In this document: positions 31,792 to 41,124 of the stretch, piece after piece
Position numbering within the stretch: position 1 is the stretch's first letter
How the letters are laid out: the number at the start of each line of letters is the position of its first letter
Assembly (NCBI GenBank): GCA_050249955.1
Contig: JBFWPN010000004.1
Location: 1 to 64,000, forward strand
Direction of reading: 5' to 3'
Origin: CAVVIG01 sp050249955
Lineage (GTDB): Bacteria; Acidobacteriota; Vicinamibacteria; Vicinamibacterales; CAVVIG01
DNA length: 64,000 nucleotides
Notes under the pieces: model-generated
The model's database searches: none
Told to the model about the DNA's origin: nothing
The model's input: the letters and a program-made list of their open reading frames with translations, nothing else
Translations under genes and position numbers: made by a program

Positions 31792-33297
31792 ATGGCCATT
31801 GACGCCGCCGTTCGAGCGTCGATCGAGAAGCTGCTCGAAGGCGTCCAGATCATCGGGTTCGACTGGACCTATCTCTACCTGAACGAGGCGGCCGAGCGGC
31901 ACGCCCGGCGACCGGCCGGAGAACTGCTCGGTCGCCGGATGACCGACTGCTACCCGGGCATCGAGCGCACGCCGATGTTCCAGGCGCTCAAGCGGGTCAT
32001 GCAGGCGCGGCAGCCCGAGCAGTGCCTGAACGAGTTCACGTACCCCGACGGGCACCAGGGCTGGTTCGAACTGCTCATCGAACCGGTGCCGGATGGTGTC
32101 TGCATCCTCTCGCTCGACATCAGCGACCGGCAGCGCGCCCAGGCGCACCTGCGCGAGGCGCAGAAGATGGAGGCGGTCGGCCGTCTCGCCGGTGGCGTCG
32201 CGCACGACTTCAACGAGGTGCTGACCGCCATGCTCGGGTTCTGCGACCTGATGCTGGCCCGCGCCGGGGACGATCGCGACCTGGCTGCGGATGTCCTCGA
32301 GATGCGCCGTGCCAGTGAGCGCGCCGAGCAGCTCACCCGCCAACTGCTTGCACTCGGCCGGCGCCAGGTCCTCGTGCCCCGCGTGATCCGCCTGAACCAG
32401 GTGGTCGCCGAACTGCACGCGATGCTCGCGCGGCTGCTGGGCGACACCATCCGGCTCGTGCTCGACACCGCGCCCGATCTCGAACCCACGCGCGTCGATC
32501 CCAGCCAGCTCGAACAGGTGCTGATGAACCTGGTGGCCAACGCGCGCGACGCGATGCCGCGCGGCGGCACCCTGCGCATCGCCACCGCCAACGTGACGCT
32601 CGACGGTCGATTCGTTGCCCTGCACCCCGGGTCGCACCAGGGCGAGTACGTCTCACTCGCGGTCGAGGACACCGGCTGCGGCATGTCGCCGGAGCTGGTG
32701 GCCCTGATCTTCGAGCCGTTCTTCACGACGAAGGCGCGGGGCCACGGCAGCGGACTCGGCCTCTCCACCGTCTACGGCATTGTCAAGCAGAGCGGCGGGT
32801 ACATCACGATCGACAGCCGTCCCGGCGTCGGCACCACCGTCACCACCTACTTCCCCGTGGCCGATGGGCCGCTGGCCGAGCTCGAGGCGCACGCAGACCT
32901 GCGGACGATGTCGGGGGCCGAGACCATCCTGCTCGTCGCGGAGGACCCCGCCGAACGTGACCTGATGCGGCGGACCCTGGCGCCACAGGGCTACACCGTG
33001 GCCGAGGCGGGCGACGTGTGGGAGGCGCTGACCATCGCGCGCAGCCGGCCCGGTCGCATCGACCTGCTGGTCACCGACGTCGTGCTGTCCGAGATGAACG
33101 GGCCGCAGCTCGCGCAACACGTGGTGGCCATGCGGCCCGACCTGCGCGTGTTGTACGTGGCCGGTTTCGCCGAGGCCGGGGCGCTGGGACGCGGCGCCAC
33201 CAGCCACCGCATTTCGTTCCTGCCCAGGCCCTTCGCGCCAGGTGCCCTGCTGGCGTCGGTACGCGACGCACTGGACCGGCCGGCGCTCCAGCACTGA
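31792..33297 (+). CDS. PAS-histidine kinase-receiver hybrid sensor
   Basis: Soluble hybrid kinase of 501 residues. An N-terminal PAS-like domain (~1-115; GVQIIGFDWTYLYLNEAAER) is followed by a HisKA domain with H box GGVAHDFNEVLTAML. The HATPase shows LMNLVANARDAM, EDTGCGM and GSGLGLSTVYGI. A C-terminal receiver (~375-495) has the phospho-acceptor in LLVTDVVLSEMNGP. No transmembrane helix is present, so it senses a cytoplasmic cue. There is no separate response-regulator gene beside it. The ATG at 31792 follows AGGAA. Confidence 0.9.
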   Translation: MAIDAAVRASIEKLLEGVQIIGFDWTYLYLNEAAERHARRPAGELLGRRMTDCYPGIERTPMFQALKRVMQARQPEQCLNEFTYPDGHQGWFELLIEPVPDGVCILSLDISDRQRAQAHLREAQKMEAVGRLAGGVAHDFNEVLTAMLGFCDLMLARAGDDRDLAADVLEMRRASERAEQLTRQLLALGRRQVLVPRVIRLNQVVAELHAMLARLLGDTIRLVLDTAPDLEPTRVDPSQLEQVLMNLVANARDAMPRGGTLRIATANVTLDGRFVALHPGSHQGEYVSLAVEDTGCGMSPELVALIFEPFFTTKARGHGSGLGLSTVYGIVKQSGGYITIDSRPGVGTTVTTYFPVADGPLAELEAHADLRTMSGAETILLVAEDPAERDLMRRTLAPQGYTVAEAGDVWEALTIARSRPGRIDLLVTDVVLSEMNGPQLAQHVVAMRPDLRVLYVAGFAEAGALGRGATSHRISFLPRPFAPGALLASVRDALDRPALQH

Positions 33298-33518
33298 CGG
33301 GTCGTCCCGCTCACGCGCGGACATGGATGTCGCCAGCACTCCCACAAAGCGACAATCCTGTCCGCGTGCGCGAACCGCCAATGCTGGCCATCCGAGGTCT
33401 TTTCCGAACAATCGTGGCGGTTGCTTCGGCCTGGTGCACGGGCCTCGAGGGTACGGCCATTGCTCCCCGTCCGCGGTGGTGCCGCGACTGATCGCGGCAC
33501 CCGACCTTCGGGAGCCGC

Positions 33519-34484
33519 ATGGACAAGCATCAACTGCAGGTGGTCATCGAGGAACTGCACCGCCGGTACGCGCCCCTCGGCGACGGCGAGGTGGCGACCT
33601 ACATTCCAGAGCTGGGGCGGGCCAACCCCGACGACTTCGGCATTGCCCTTGTCTCCGCAGAAGGCGGGCAGGTGTTCCGTACCGGCGCCTGGGACCGTCC
33701 GTTCACGATCCAGTCGATCTCCAAGCCGTTCACCTTCGGACTCGCCATCGAAACCTACGGTGCCGACCGCGTGGCACGGCACGTGGGCGTGGAGCCCAGC
33801 GGCGATGCGTTCAACGCCATCGAACTCCAGAACGGCACCAATCGCCCGTTCAATCCCATGGTCAACTCCGGCGCCATCACGGTGACGGCGCTGCTCCATG
33901 CCCGATACGGTGCCGAGACCTTCGATGTGATCCTCGACCGGATGAGCCGTGCCGCGGGCCGGCCGCTCGGCGTGGACGAGGCGGTGTTCGAGTCGGAGCG
34001 GCGCACCGGGCACCGCAACAGGGCCATCGCACACCTGCTGCTCAACTTCGGCCTGGTGCACGAGGAGGCCGAGGCCGCGCTCGATGTCTACTTCCGCCAG
34101 TGCTCCATCCTTGTCACCTCGCAGGACCTCGCGACCATGGGAGCCACCCTGGCCAACATGGGACGGCACCCGGCGACCGACGATCCGGTCTTCGACCTGC
34201 AGTCCACACGCGCCATGCTGGCCATCATGTTCACGTGCGGCATGTACGACTACTCGGGTGAATGGGCGTACCGCGTGGGCGTCCCGGCCAAGAGCGGCGT
34301 GGCCGGTGGAGTCATGGCCGTGGTGAACCGGCAGCTCGGCATCGCCACCTACTCGCCGCGGCTCGACGCGCGTGGCAACAGCGCGCGGGGCATCGAGGTC
34401 TGTGTCGAGCTGGCCTCACGGTTCGGGCTGCACGCCTTCGACTGCCTGAACGTCGGCTCCAGCTTCCTGACGACGATGCTCTAG
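33519..34484 (+). CDS. glsA: Glutaminase
   Basis: Serine-dependent glutaminase (beta-lactamase-like fold) of 321 residues that hydrolyses glutamine to glutamate and ammonia. The catalytic SxxK is in FTIQSISKPF. NPMVNSGAI, the tyrosine block CGMYDYSGEWAYRVG and the SGVAGGVMAVV segment are all typical of GlsA. The size matches bacterial glutaminases (~310). The ATG at 33519 follows GGGAG. It is a single gene. Confidence 0.95.
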   Translation: MDKHQLQVVIEELHRRYAPLGDGEVATYIPELGRANPDDFGIALVSAEGGQVFRTGAWDRPFTIQSISKPFTFGLAIETYGADRVARHVGVEPSGDAFNAIELQNGTNRPFNPMVNSGAITVTALLHARYGAETFDVILDRMSRAAGRPLGVDEAVFESERRTGHRNRAIAHLLLNFGLVHEEAEAALDVYFRQCSILVTSQDLATMGATLANMGRHPATDDPVFDLQSTRAMLAIMFTCGMYDYSGEWAYRVGVPAKSGVAGGVMAVVNRQLGIATYSPRLDARGNSARGIEVCVELASRFGLHAFDCLNVGSSFLTTML

Positions 34485-34533
34485 CGGCAGGAATGGGTGG
34501 CCGTGGCGTCCTGCTTGCAGTCCCGGGGCAGGC

Positions 34534-35331
34534 ATGAGGAGCCGCGCACACGTCGAGGGTCACCCGATTCACCCCATGCTCATCCCGTTTCCGTTCGCGT
34601 ACCTGTTCGGCTCGGCCTGCCTGGACGTCGCGGCGTATGCCAGCGGCCGGACCACGTGGTACCGGACCGCGCGGCACATGCGCCTGCTGGGAATAGGCTC
34701 GGCGCTGGTAGCGGCAGTGCCCGGCATCGTCGACTACTTCTCGGTGGTGCCGCCCGCGAGTTCCGCGGCGCGACGGGCCACCCTGCACGGCCTGGCCAAC
34801 CTGTCGGCCGTCGGGCTGATGGGGAGCGTCGCCGCCGCCCGCACCGACGATCGCCGCCCGCAACCCTGGCACCTCGCGGCACAGGCCGCGGCGGCCGGCA
34901 TCATGGCGTTCGCCGGCTACCTGGGCGGCACCCTCGTCTACCGCAACCAGATCGGCGTGGACCACCGGTATGCCGGGGCGGGGAAGTGGCGGGAGCGGAC
35001 CCTCCCAGGTGCCAGCGACGCATCGGCTGTCGATGCCGGTGCCGCGGCCGACCTGGGCCTGAACCAGATGGCGCTCGTGCACGCCGGATCCCGCCGGGTC
35101 GTGGTGGCGCGGACCGAGCAGGGGCTGGTCGCCTTCGACGACCGCTGCACGCATCATGGCGGCCCCCTCTCGGATGGCACGCTTTCATGCGGCGTGGTCC
35201 AGTGCCCGTGGCACGGCTCGCAGTTCGACGTGGCCACCGGCCGCATCGTCGCGGGACCGGCTGGCGAACCGATCGGCGTCCACGAGGTGCGTGAAGAGGC
35301 CGGCCGCATCCGTCTCCGCCTGCGCGGCTAG
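34534..35331 (+). CDS. DUF2231-Rieske [2Fe-2S] fusion protein
   Basis: A 265-residue protein. The N-terminal DUF2231 membrane domain (~1-150; EGHPIHPMLIPFPFAYL, about four helices) is fused to a C-terminal Rieske domain (~165-262). The cluster ligands are in CTHHGG and CPWHGSQF. This is a membrane-anchored electron-transfer protein; the partner oxidoreductase is not adjacent. DUF2231-Rieske fusions recur in soil bacteria without an assigned role. Confidence 0.88.
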   Translation: MRSRAHVEGHPIHPMLIPFPFAYLFGSACLDVAAYASGRTTWYRTARHMRLLGIGSALVAAVPGIVDYFSVVPPASSAARRATLHGLANLSAVGLMGSVAAARTDDRRPQPWHLAAQAAAAGIMAFAGYLGGTLVYRNQIGVDHRYAGAGKWRERTLPGASDASAVDAGAAADLGLNQMALVHAGSRRVVVARTEQGLVAFDDRCTHHGGPLSDGTLSCGVVQCPWHGSQFDVATGRIVAGPAGEPIGVHEVREEAGRIRLRLRG

Positions 35332-35380
35332 CACGCCGGGCGGGACGGCCGCCTGCTGCGTGATAGGCTTTCGAGCTGTC

Positions 35381-36487
35381 ATGCGCATGCTCGCCTGCCG
35401 CCTCGTCATCCCGTTCGTCCTGCTCGCACCGGCCGCGGCGTCCGCGCAGGCCGATGCGCCCACGCGCGAGCCCTCGGCGGTGACCGCGGAGCAGGAGACC
35501 ATCCTGCGCGAGGGGATTGACTTCCACGACAAGGGAGAGTTCGACCAGGCCATTGCCAAGTACGAGCAGGTCCTGGCCAAGAGCCCCGACAGCGTGGCGG
35601 CCCTGTTCGAGCTGGCCTACTCCTACCTGTCGAAGCGCGACTTCGACCGGGCGTTTGCCACGGCCCAGAGGGGGGCGGGCTACCGGTCCGACCTCCTGCC
35701 GATGTTCTACGACCTGATGGCATCGTCGCTCGATTCGAAGGGGCAGCCGGAGCAGGCGATCGAGGTCTACCGCAAGGGGATTGCAATCTCGCCGCAATCG
35801 TCGCAGCTGTACTTCAACATGGCGGTGACCTATCGGGAGAGCCTCAACCGGCCGGACGAGGCGCGGGCCGCGCTCGAGAAGGCGGCCGGGCTCGAGCCAC
35901 TGCAGCCGGGTGCCCATCTGCTGCTCGGGCAGGTGTTCCAGGCCAGCGGCTATCCGGCTCCGGCCTTCCTCGCGCTGTCCACGTACCTGATGCTCGACCC
36001 CGCCGGGCGCCAGACGCTGCCCGGGTACGGGCTCTGGCGGGCGGTCCTGAAGGGGGCGGTCGATCCGATCCCGGACGGCACGGCTCCTCCCGACGCAGCG
36101 ACGCGCGCCATGATGACCCGGCCTCCCTCGAAGACGGACCAGGGTGACTTCACGTCGGTCGACGCGCAACTCGGACCGAGCTATGCGGCCTTCAATCGCC
36201 GGATGGACAACGGGGAGCCCGAGATTCAGGCGCTCATCGCGCAGGTGGACCAACTGCTGGCGGCGCTGCCGGCCGACGCGACGGGGCCTGCGGCCGGCTC
36301 GTTCGCCAATCGTCACTATCGTCCGTTCTTCGTGGCGCTGAAGCAGCGGGGCTACGTCGAGCCGTTCGTCTACTGGGCCAGCCAGCGCGCTCCGGTCCCA
36401 GGCGTCGTCGAGTGGCTCAAGGCGAACGAGCCACGTGTGCGTGAGTTCCTCGGCTGGGCGTCCGCCTACAGCTGGCCCACCCCGTAG
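35381..36487 (+). CDS. Exported TPR protein
   Basis: A 368-residue protein with a signal peptide (LVIPFVLLAPAAASAQA) and at least four tetratricopeptide repeats between ~35 and 215 (for example GEFDQAIAKYEQVLAKSPDS and GQPEQAIEVYRKGIAISPQS). The C-terminal ~130 residues have no repeat and no recognised domain. It is probably periplasmic and protein-binding. The malate synthase gene begins 17 bases downstream, but a functional tie is not evident. Confidence 0.78.
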   Translation: MRMLACRLVIPFVLLAPAAASAQADAPTREPSAVTAEQETILREGIDFHDKGEFDQAIAKYEQVLAKSPDSVAALFELAYSYLSKRDFDRAFATAQRGAGYRSDLLPMFYDLMASSLDSKGQPEQAIEVYRKGIAISPQSSQLYFNMAVTYRESLNRPDEARAALEKAAGLEPLQPGAHLLLGQVFQASGYPAPAFLALSTYLMLDPAGRQTLPGYGLWRAVLKGAVDPIPDGTAPPDAATRAMMTRPPSKTDQGDFTSVDAQLGPSYAAFNRRMDNGEPEIQALIAQVDQLLAALPADATGPAAGSFANRHYRPFFVALKQRGYVEPFVYWASQRAPVPGVVEWLKANEPRVREFLGWASAYSWPTP

Positions 36488-36503
36488 ACACCGTAGAGGC
36501 TTC

Positions 36504-38408
36504 ATGGCTGACGTCCTGTCGCGCTCCCTCGAGATCCGCACGGGCCTGCTCGCGGACTACCCCGATGTGCTCACGCCAGAGGCGAGGGGGGCGCTCGAGA
36601 TGCTGGCGCCGTTCGATGCCGAGCGCCGCGTCCTCATGCAGGCGCGCATGGCTCGTCGCGCGGCGCGCGCCCGCGACCACCAGCGCATTGGCTTTCTTGC
36701 ACCTGAGACCCCGATTGGCCGGACCGGGCTGACCGCGCAGGATGCGAGGGACGGGCGCTTCGAGGGGCCGGAGATTCCGGCCGATCTCCAGCGCCAGTGG
36801 ATTCAGGGAACCGGCCCAGGGGCCAGGCCACACACACCCACCGCACGGAGCATCAGGAACGTGGCCTATGCGCTGCTGTCCGGTGCCGACGGCTGGATGT
36901 TCGATGGCGAGGACGCGCTGGGCCAGCTCTCGACCATGTCCCTCGACAACCAGCGCAACCTCAAGCTGGCGATCGCACGCGACCCGATCTTCATGGCGGC
37001 GGCCGACGGCGTCGCCGCCGAGATGAACCAGTGGGCCAGGTCGTTCTTCGGCCGCCCGATCGTCACCGACTGGCGCGCGCAACTCGACGTCACGACGGTG
37101 ATCTTCCGGGCCCGGGGGTTGCACCTCGACGACCGCCACGTCCGCAACGCAGATGGCACCGGCTTCTCGGCGTCCCTTGTCGATGCCGCGCTGTTCATCG
37201 TCAACAATCACGACACGCTCAGGGCGGCCGGGCGCTCGCTGGTCCTGTACCTGCCCAAGATCCAGACGGCCGACGAAGCCGCGCTCTGGGGCGAGATCCT
37301 CTCGGCCCTCGAGGCCCACCTCGGGCTGCCGCGCTGGTCGGTGAAGACCTACGTGCTCGTGGAGCAGTTCGAAGCCTGCTTCCAGCTCATGGAGATCCGC
37401 GCAGCACTCGGGCAGCGGTTCGTGGGCTTCAACACCGGGCGCTGGGACTACATCAACAGCGTAGCCGACGCGCTCTGGTGGGACCCGGCGTTCATCAACC
37501 CGAACATCGACGCGGTCACCATGACCTACGGCTACATGCGGGCCTACGAGGACCGCGTGCGCCGGGCCGTGAACACCCCGGATGCGAACGGCCGATGGGC
37601 CCTCTGGCAGGGGGGCATGGAGCCCAACATCCCGGTGGGCTCGTCCGCCGGGGTCGAGAGCAGCATGGCGCGCGCCGTGGCTGGCGCCGAGCGCGAGCAG
37701 CGCGAGGGGGCGAGCGGCAAGTGGGTTGCCCACTGGAAGATGGTTCACATCGTCAGGCCGGTGTGGGAACGGGCGGGGCAGGCGAACCAGCTCGGTCGTG
37801 CGTTTCCGCCGCTCGACTACTCCGACGAGGCGGCGCGTGCGCTCATGGCGCTCGAGCCTGCGCCCCGCTCGGTGCGTGGTGCCCGCGATCTCATCAGCGT
37901 GGCCCTGCAGTATGGGAATGCGTTCGGCCAGGGCATGCAGGCGGCCGCGCTGAAGCCGGCCGACTTCTTCGGCAATGACGATGTGCTCTATCTGATGGAG
38001 GACATGGCCACCGGGGAGATCCGCCTCAGCATCCTCTGGGAGTGGCTGCACAAGAGCGCCGCGCTGACGGCACCCGATGACGAGGCGGGCGTGCAGGCGG
38101 GCGACCTGTTCACGGCCACGCTGTTCCGCCGTCTGCTGGCCGAGGAGTACGGGAAGCTGCAGCGTGCGGGCAACCGCGACGTGCACGACGACTCCAAGCA
38201 CACCACGCTGCCGATTGCGCGCGAGATTGTGGAGTCGTACGTGCTGGACCCGGTCAAGCTGCCCTGGTACATCGACCTGCTCAACCTCACGCTCGGCGTC
38301 CATGACCTGGCGGAGGCGCAGCGCCGCATTCTCCTGCTGCGGAGGAGCTTCACGGTCGACGGAGCCCGGCTCACGGCCAACCTCGACTTCGACGAGCCAG
38401 TGACGTAG
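36504..38408 (+). CDS. Malate synthase (AceB-like)
   Basis: Condenses glyoxylate with acetyl-CoA to malate. It has 634 residues, longer than the ~530 of typical malate synthase A. Motifs are MFDGEDALGQL (Mg-binding region), TVIFRARGLHLDDRHV with the catalytic Arg, FVGFNTGRWDYINSVAD (family signature) and MEDMATGEIRLSILWEWLH with the catalytic Asp. No isocitrate lyase gene lies nearby, so the glyoxylate source is not shown. The ATG at 36504 begins MADVLSRSLEIR. Confidence 0.88.
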   Translation: MADVLSRSLEIRTGLLADYPDVLTPEARGALEMLAPFDAERRVLMQARMARRAARARDHQRIGFLAPETPIGRTGLTAQDARDGRFEGPEIPADLQRQWIQGTGPGARPHTPTARSIRNVAYALLSGADGWMFDGEDALGQLSTMSLDNQRNLKLAIARDPIFMAAADGVAAEMNQWARSFFGRPIVTDWRAQLDVTTVIFRARGLHLDDRHVRNADGTGFSASLVDAALFIVNNHDTLRAAGRSLVLYLPKIQTADEAALWGEILSALEAHLGLPRWSVKTYVLVEQFEACFQLMEIRAALGQRFVGFNTGRWDYINSVADALWWDPAFINPNIDAVTMTYGYMRAYEDRVRRAVNTPDANGRWALWQGGMEPNIPVGSSAGVESSMARAVAGAEREQREGASGKWVAHWKMVHIVRPVWERAGQANQLGRAFPPLDYSDEAARALMALEPAPRSVRGARDLISVALQYGNAFGQGMQAAALKPADFFGNDDVLYLMEDMATGEIRLSILWEWLHKSAALTAPDDEAGVQAGDLFTATLFRRLLAEEYGKLQRAGNRDVHDDSKHTTLPIAREIVESYVLDPVKLPWYIDLLNLTLGVHDLAEAQRRILLLRRSFTVDGARLTANLDFDEPVT

Positions 38409-38449
38409 CGCGCGACGCCTCACGCCGACGCGCCCGGATGCGACCGCGC

Positions 38450-40678
38450 TCAGGCGTGGTGCGTCGCCCGGGCAAGGGCGGTGTCGGCGAGCAGCCGGAG
38501 GAGGTCGTCTCCGTCCACGGGTTTCACGAGGTGGTGGGCGATGCCTGCCTGCCGGCTGCGCTCGGCGTCTTCCACCTGTCCATAGCCGGTCACCGCAATC
38601 AGGACCGGCGCCTCGGTGCCGTGCCGATCGTGGATGCGGCGCGCCAGTTCGTAACCATCCATCACCGGCAGTCCGATATCGAGGACTGTCACGTCGGCCC
38701 TGAAGGTGTCCAGGATGTCGAGTGCCTGCGGGCCATCACTGGCCGTGCGCACGTCGTGCCCGGAGCCCGCGAGCAGGGTGGCCAGCATCTCGGCTGCGTC
38801 GGCGTTGTCGTCCACGACGAGCACGCGGAGCGGGTGCGAGGGCAGCGGCGCGTTGACCGGGACGGCCTCCGCCGTGCGCGCTTCCGTCGATGCGGCCGGC
38901 AGGACGACGGTGAAGGTGCTGCCGCGGTTCACGCCGGCGCTGTGCGCCTCGATGCGCCCGTCGTGGAGTTCGACGAGGCTCTTCGCAATCGCGAGCCCGA
39001 GCCCGAGGCCCCCCTCGCGCCGGTCGATGGCGCGCGGCCCCTGGACGAAGAGGTCGAAGATGCGCGGGGCCACGTCGGGCGAGATGCCGCGGCCCGTGTC
39101 CGACACCTCCACGGCAATTTCGCTGTTGCGCCGCTCGGCGCGTACGCGAACCGACCCACCGTCGGGGGTGTAGGTGGCGGCGTTCGACAGCAGGTTGCCG
39201 AAGACCTGTGCCAGCCGCACTTCATCGCCGGTGACACGCAGACCCTCCGGGACGTCCACCTCCAGCGAGTGCCGGCGCTCCTCGAGCCGCGGTTCCGCCA
39301 TGTCGGTGGCCCGCGTGATGACGTCCGCCATCTCGATCGGCTCGCGTCGCAGTTCGAGTGTCCCCCGGGTGATCCGCGAGACGTCGAGGAGGTCGTTCAC
39401 GAGCCGCGACATGTGGGTGACCTGCCGCTCGATGACGACGTGCTCGCGGGTCCACGGCGTGCCCCGCATGCGCAGCAGCGCCAGTGCCGTCACGATGGGT
39501 GACAGCGGGTTCCGGAGCTCGTGGCCCAGCATCGCGAGGAACTGGTCCTTCGCCCGGCTGGCCTCCTCGGCCTCGGCGCGCGCGCCCTCCGCCTGCGCAA
39601 GGTTCCGATCGCGCTCCGCGCTGCGTTCGGTGAGCAGGTGGCCGGTCCGCTCGAGGGCCTGCACGAGCCTCGTGACCTCGGCGACGATGGACGGTGGGGT
39701 GTTGACGGGCCGTCCCTCGGCCAGCGCCTCTGCGCCGTCGGTGGCGGCGCCAAGTTCCGATGCGATGCGTCCGGCCAGCCAGTAGGCGGCGCTGCCACTC
39801 ACGGCCAGCACGAACAGCGCGACCGCCACGAGGGCGCCGATCGAGCGCCGCAGTGGCCCGTCCATGAAGGCCACCGGCACCACCACGGCCGACGTCCACC
39901 CGGAGAGGCGCGCATGGCTGAAGGCGACGTAGACCTGCTGGCCGTCGAGCGCGGTGTCCTGGTAGAAGCCTTCCGGCGCTGCCGAGGTCCGCTCCTTGAA
40001 GGGCGCGGTCGCCTGCTGGCCCACGAAGCGCTCGGGCTCGCGTGTCCGCGCCACGACCATGCCGTCGGTGTCGACGACCGTACGCGTCCACTCGGTCCGA
40101 GGCAGCGCCTCACGCCCGATCACGTCGGCCACGGCCGTGGGAGTGACGACCGCGGTGAGCAGGTACCGGACCTGTCCCTCGCGCACGACCGGTACGCGCA
40201 CCGCGAACCCGAGGAGCCCCAGGGGCGAGCGGCGCACGGGTGCCACCGTGGGGCGGCGGCTGGCGACCGCAGCCTCGATGCTGCCGGGGTCGACCACGTC
40301 GCCCGGCGGCACGCCCGGCGAGCGCCCGGTGTTGATCAGCAGGCGGACGGGCGACAGGCCGATGAGCCTGGCGTCGAGCCACGGTTGTGTCGGGGTGAGC
40401 CGCCTGAGCTCGTCCTCGAAGCCCGAAAGGTCGTTCCGATCGAGGAACGGCGACGCGGCAACCGACTCCAGCGTGCGGATGGTGGCGGCCATCTCGGCAT
40501 CGAGCCCAACGGCCTGCTGGCGGGCCGACTCGACGAGCGTCCGCTCGACCGAGTCGCGGTTGCCCTGGAGCACCCGCATCAGCAAGGCGCCGCTCACCAC
40601 GAAGAACGGCAGCATGGCTCCGATGCCGAGCAGCACGAGATAGGAGCGGAGCGGGAGCTGACCGCGGGCGGGTGACAT
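38450..40678 (-). CDS. Cache-domain hybrid histidine kinase with receiver
   Basis: A 742-residue membrane hybrid kinase. One N-terminal helix (~12-35) is followed by an extracytoplasmic dCache-like domain (~40-275) and a second helix (~278-300). A HAMP-like linker and coiled coil lead to HisKA (FLAMLGHELRNPLSPIV), HATPase (FGNLLSNAATYT, DTGRGIS, GGLGLGLAIAKSL) and a C-terminal receiver (LVVDDNADAAEML; Asp in TVLDIGLPVMDG). It should sense a small extracellular ligand. No output regulator gene is adjacent. Confidence 0.92.
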   Translation of the reverse strand: MSPARGQLPLRSYLVLLGIGAMLPFFVVSGALLMRVLQGNRDSVERTLVESARQQAVGLDAEMAATIRTLESVAASPFLDRNDLSGFEDELRRLTPTQPWLDARLIGLSPVRLLINTGRSPGVPPGDVVDPGSIEAAVASRRPTVAPVRRSPLGLLGFAVRVPVVREGQVRYLLTAVVTPTAVADVIGREALPRTEWTRTVVDTDGMVVARTREPERFVGQQATAPFKERTSAAPEGFYQDTALDGQQVYVAFSHARLSGWTSAVVVPVAFMDGPLRRSIGALVAVALFVLAVSGSAAYWLAGRIASELGAATDGAEALAEGRPVNTPPSIVAEVTRLVQALERTGHLLTERSAERDRNLAQAEGARAEAEEASRAKDQFLAMLGHELRNPLSPIVTALALLRMRGTPWTREHVVIERQVTHMSRLVNDLLDVSRITRGTLELRREPIEMADVITRATDMAEPRLEERRHSLEVDVPEGLRVTGDEVRLAQVFGNLLSNAATYTPDGGSVRVRAERRNSEIAVEVSDTGRGISPDVAPRIFDLFVQGPRAIDRREGGLGLGLAIAKSLVELHDGRIEAHSAGVNRGSTFTVVLPAASTEARTAEAVPVNAPLPSHPLRVLVVDDNADAAEMLATLLAGSGHDVRTASDGPQALDILDTFRADVTVLDIGLPVMDGYELARRIHDRHGTEAPVLIAVTGYGQVEDAERSRQAGIAHHLVKPVDGDDLLRLLADTALARATHHA

Positions 40679-40792
40679 GGACGTCCATCACGATAAGCGC
40701 GCGAGCCCTAGGTCAGCCACAGGAATCCAGAACCAGCTCAGCCTTGCTGGGCCCGCGCTAGAATCAGGGACGCGAGCCATCCGCAGCTGCAC

Positions 40793-41092
40793 ATGCCACC
40801 ACTCACCCGTACGCGCCAGTTCGTCCTGTCACTGATCGTGACGCTGATCGGCCTTTCGTTGTCGTCGTACGGCGGCTATCTCGCCATCGACGGCATGCAG
40901 GGCGTGGGCAACGCCACGCGCCTCGACATGACCGGGATCGTGATCTTCTCGGTCGGGGCGGTGTTCTTTGCGGTGGGTGCGATGTGGCTGCTGGTGGTGA
41001 TGGTGCGCCCCTTCTTCGAGAAGCGCGCCGTCGACCGCTACGCCGACGAGGTGGCCGAGCGGGACCGGCTGGTGCCGCCGGGGCCGCGCTGA
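40793..41092 (+). CDS. Small two-helix membrane protein
   Basis: A 99-residue protein with two hydrophobic helices (~10-35 and ~46-72) and a charged C-terminal tail (FEKRAVDRYADEVAERDR). It has no domain I recognise. A TAGAAT box lies about 29 bases upstream of the ATG. It is unlike its neighbours on both sides, which are on the other strand. Function unknown. Confidence 0.6.
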   Translation: MPPLTRTRQFVLSLIVTLIGLSLSSYGGYLAIDGMQGVGNATRLDMTGIVIFSVGAVFFAVGAMWLLVVMVRPFFEKRAVDRYADEVAERDRLVPPGPR

Positions 41093-41124
41093 GCTCGGCC
41101 CACGGGCGCTGCCGCTGCCGGCCC

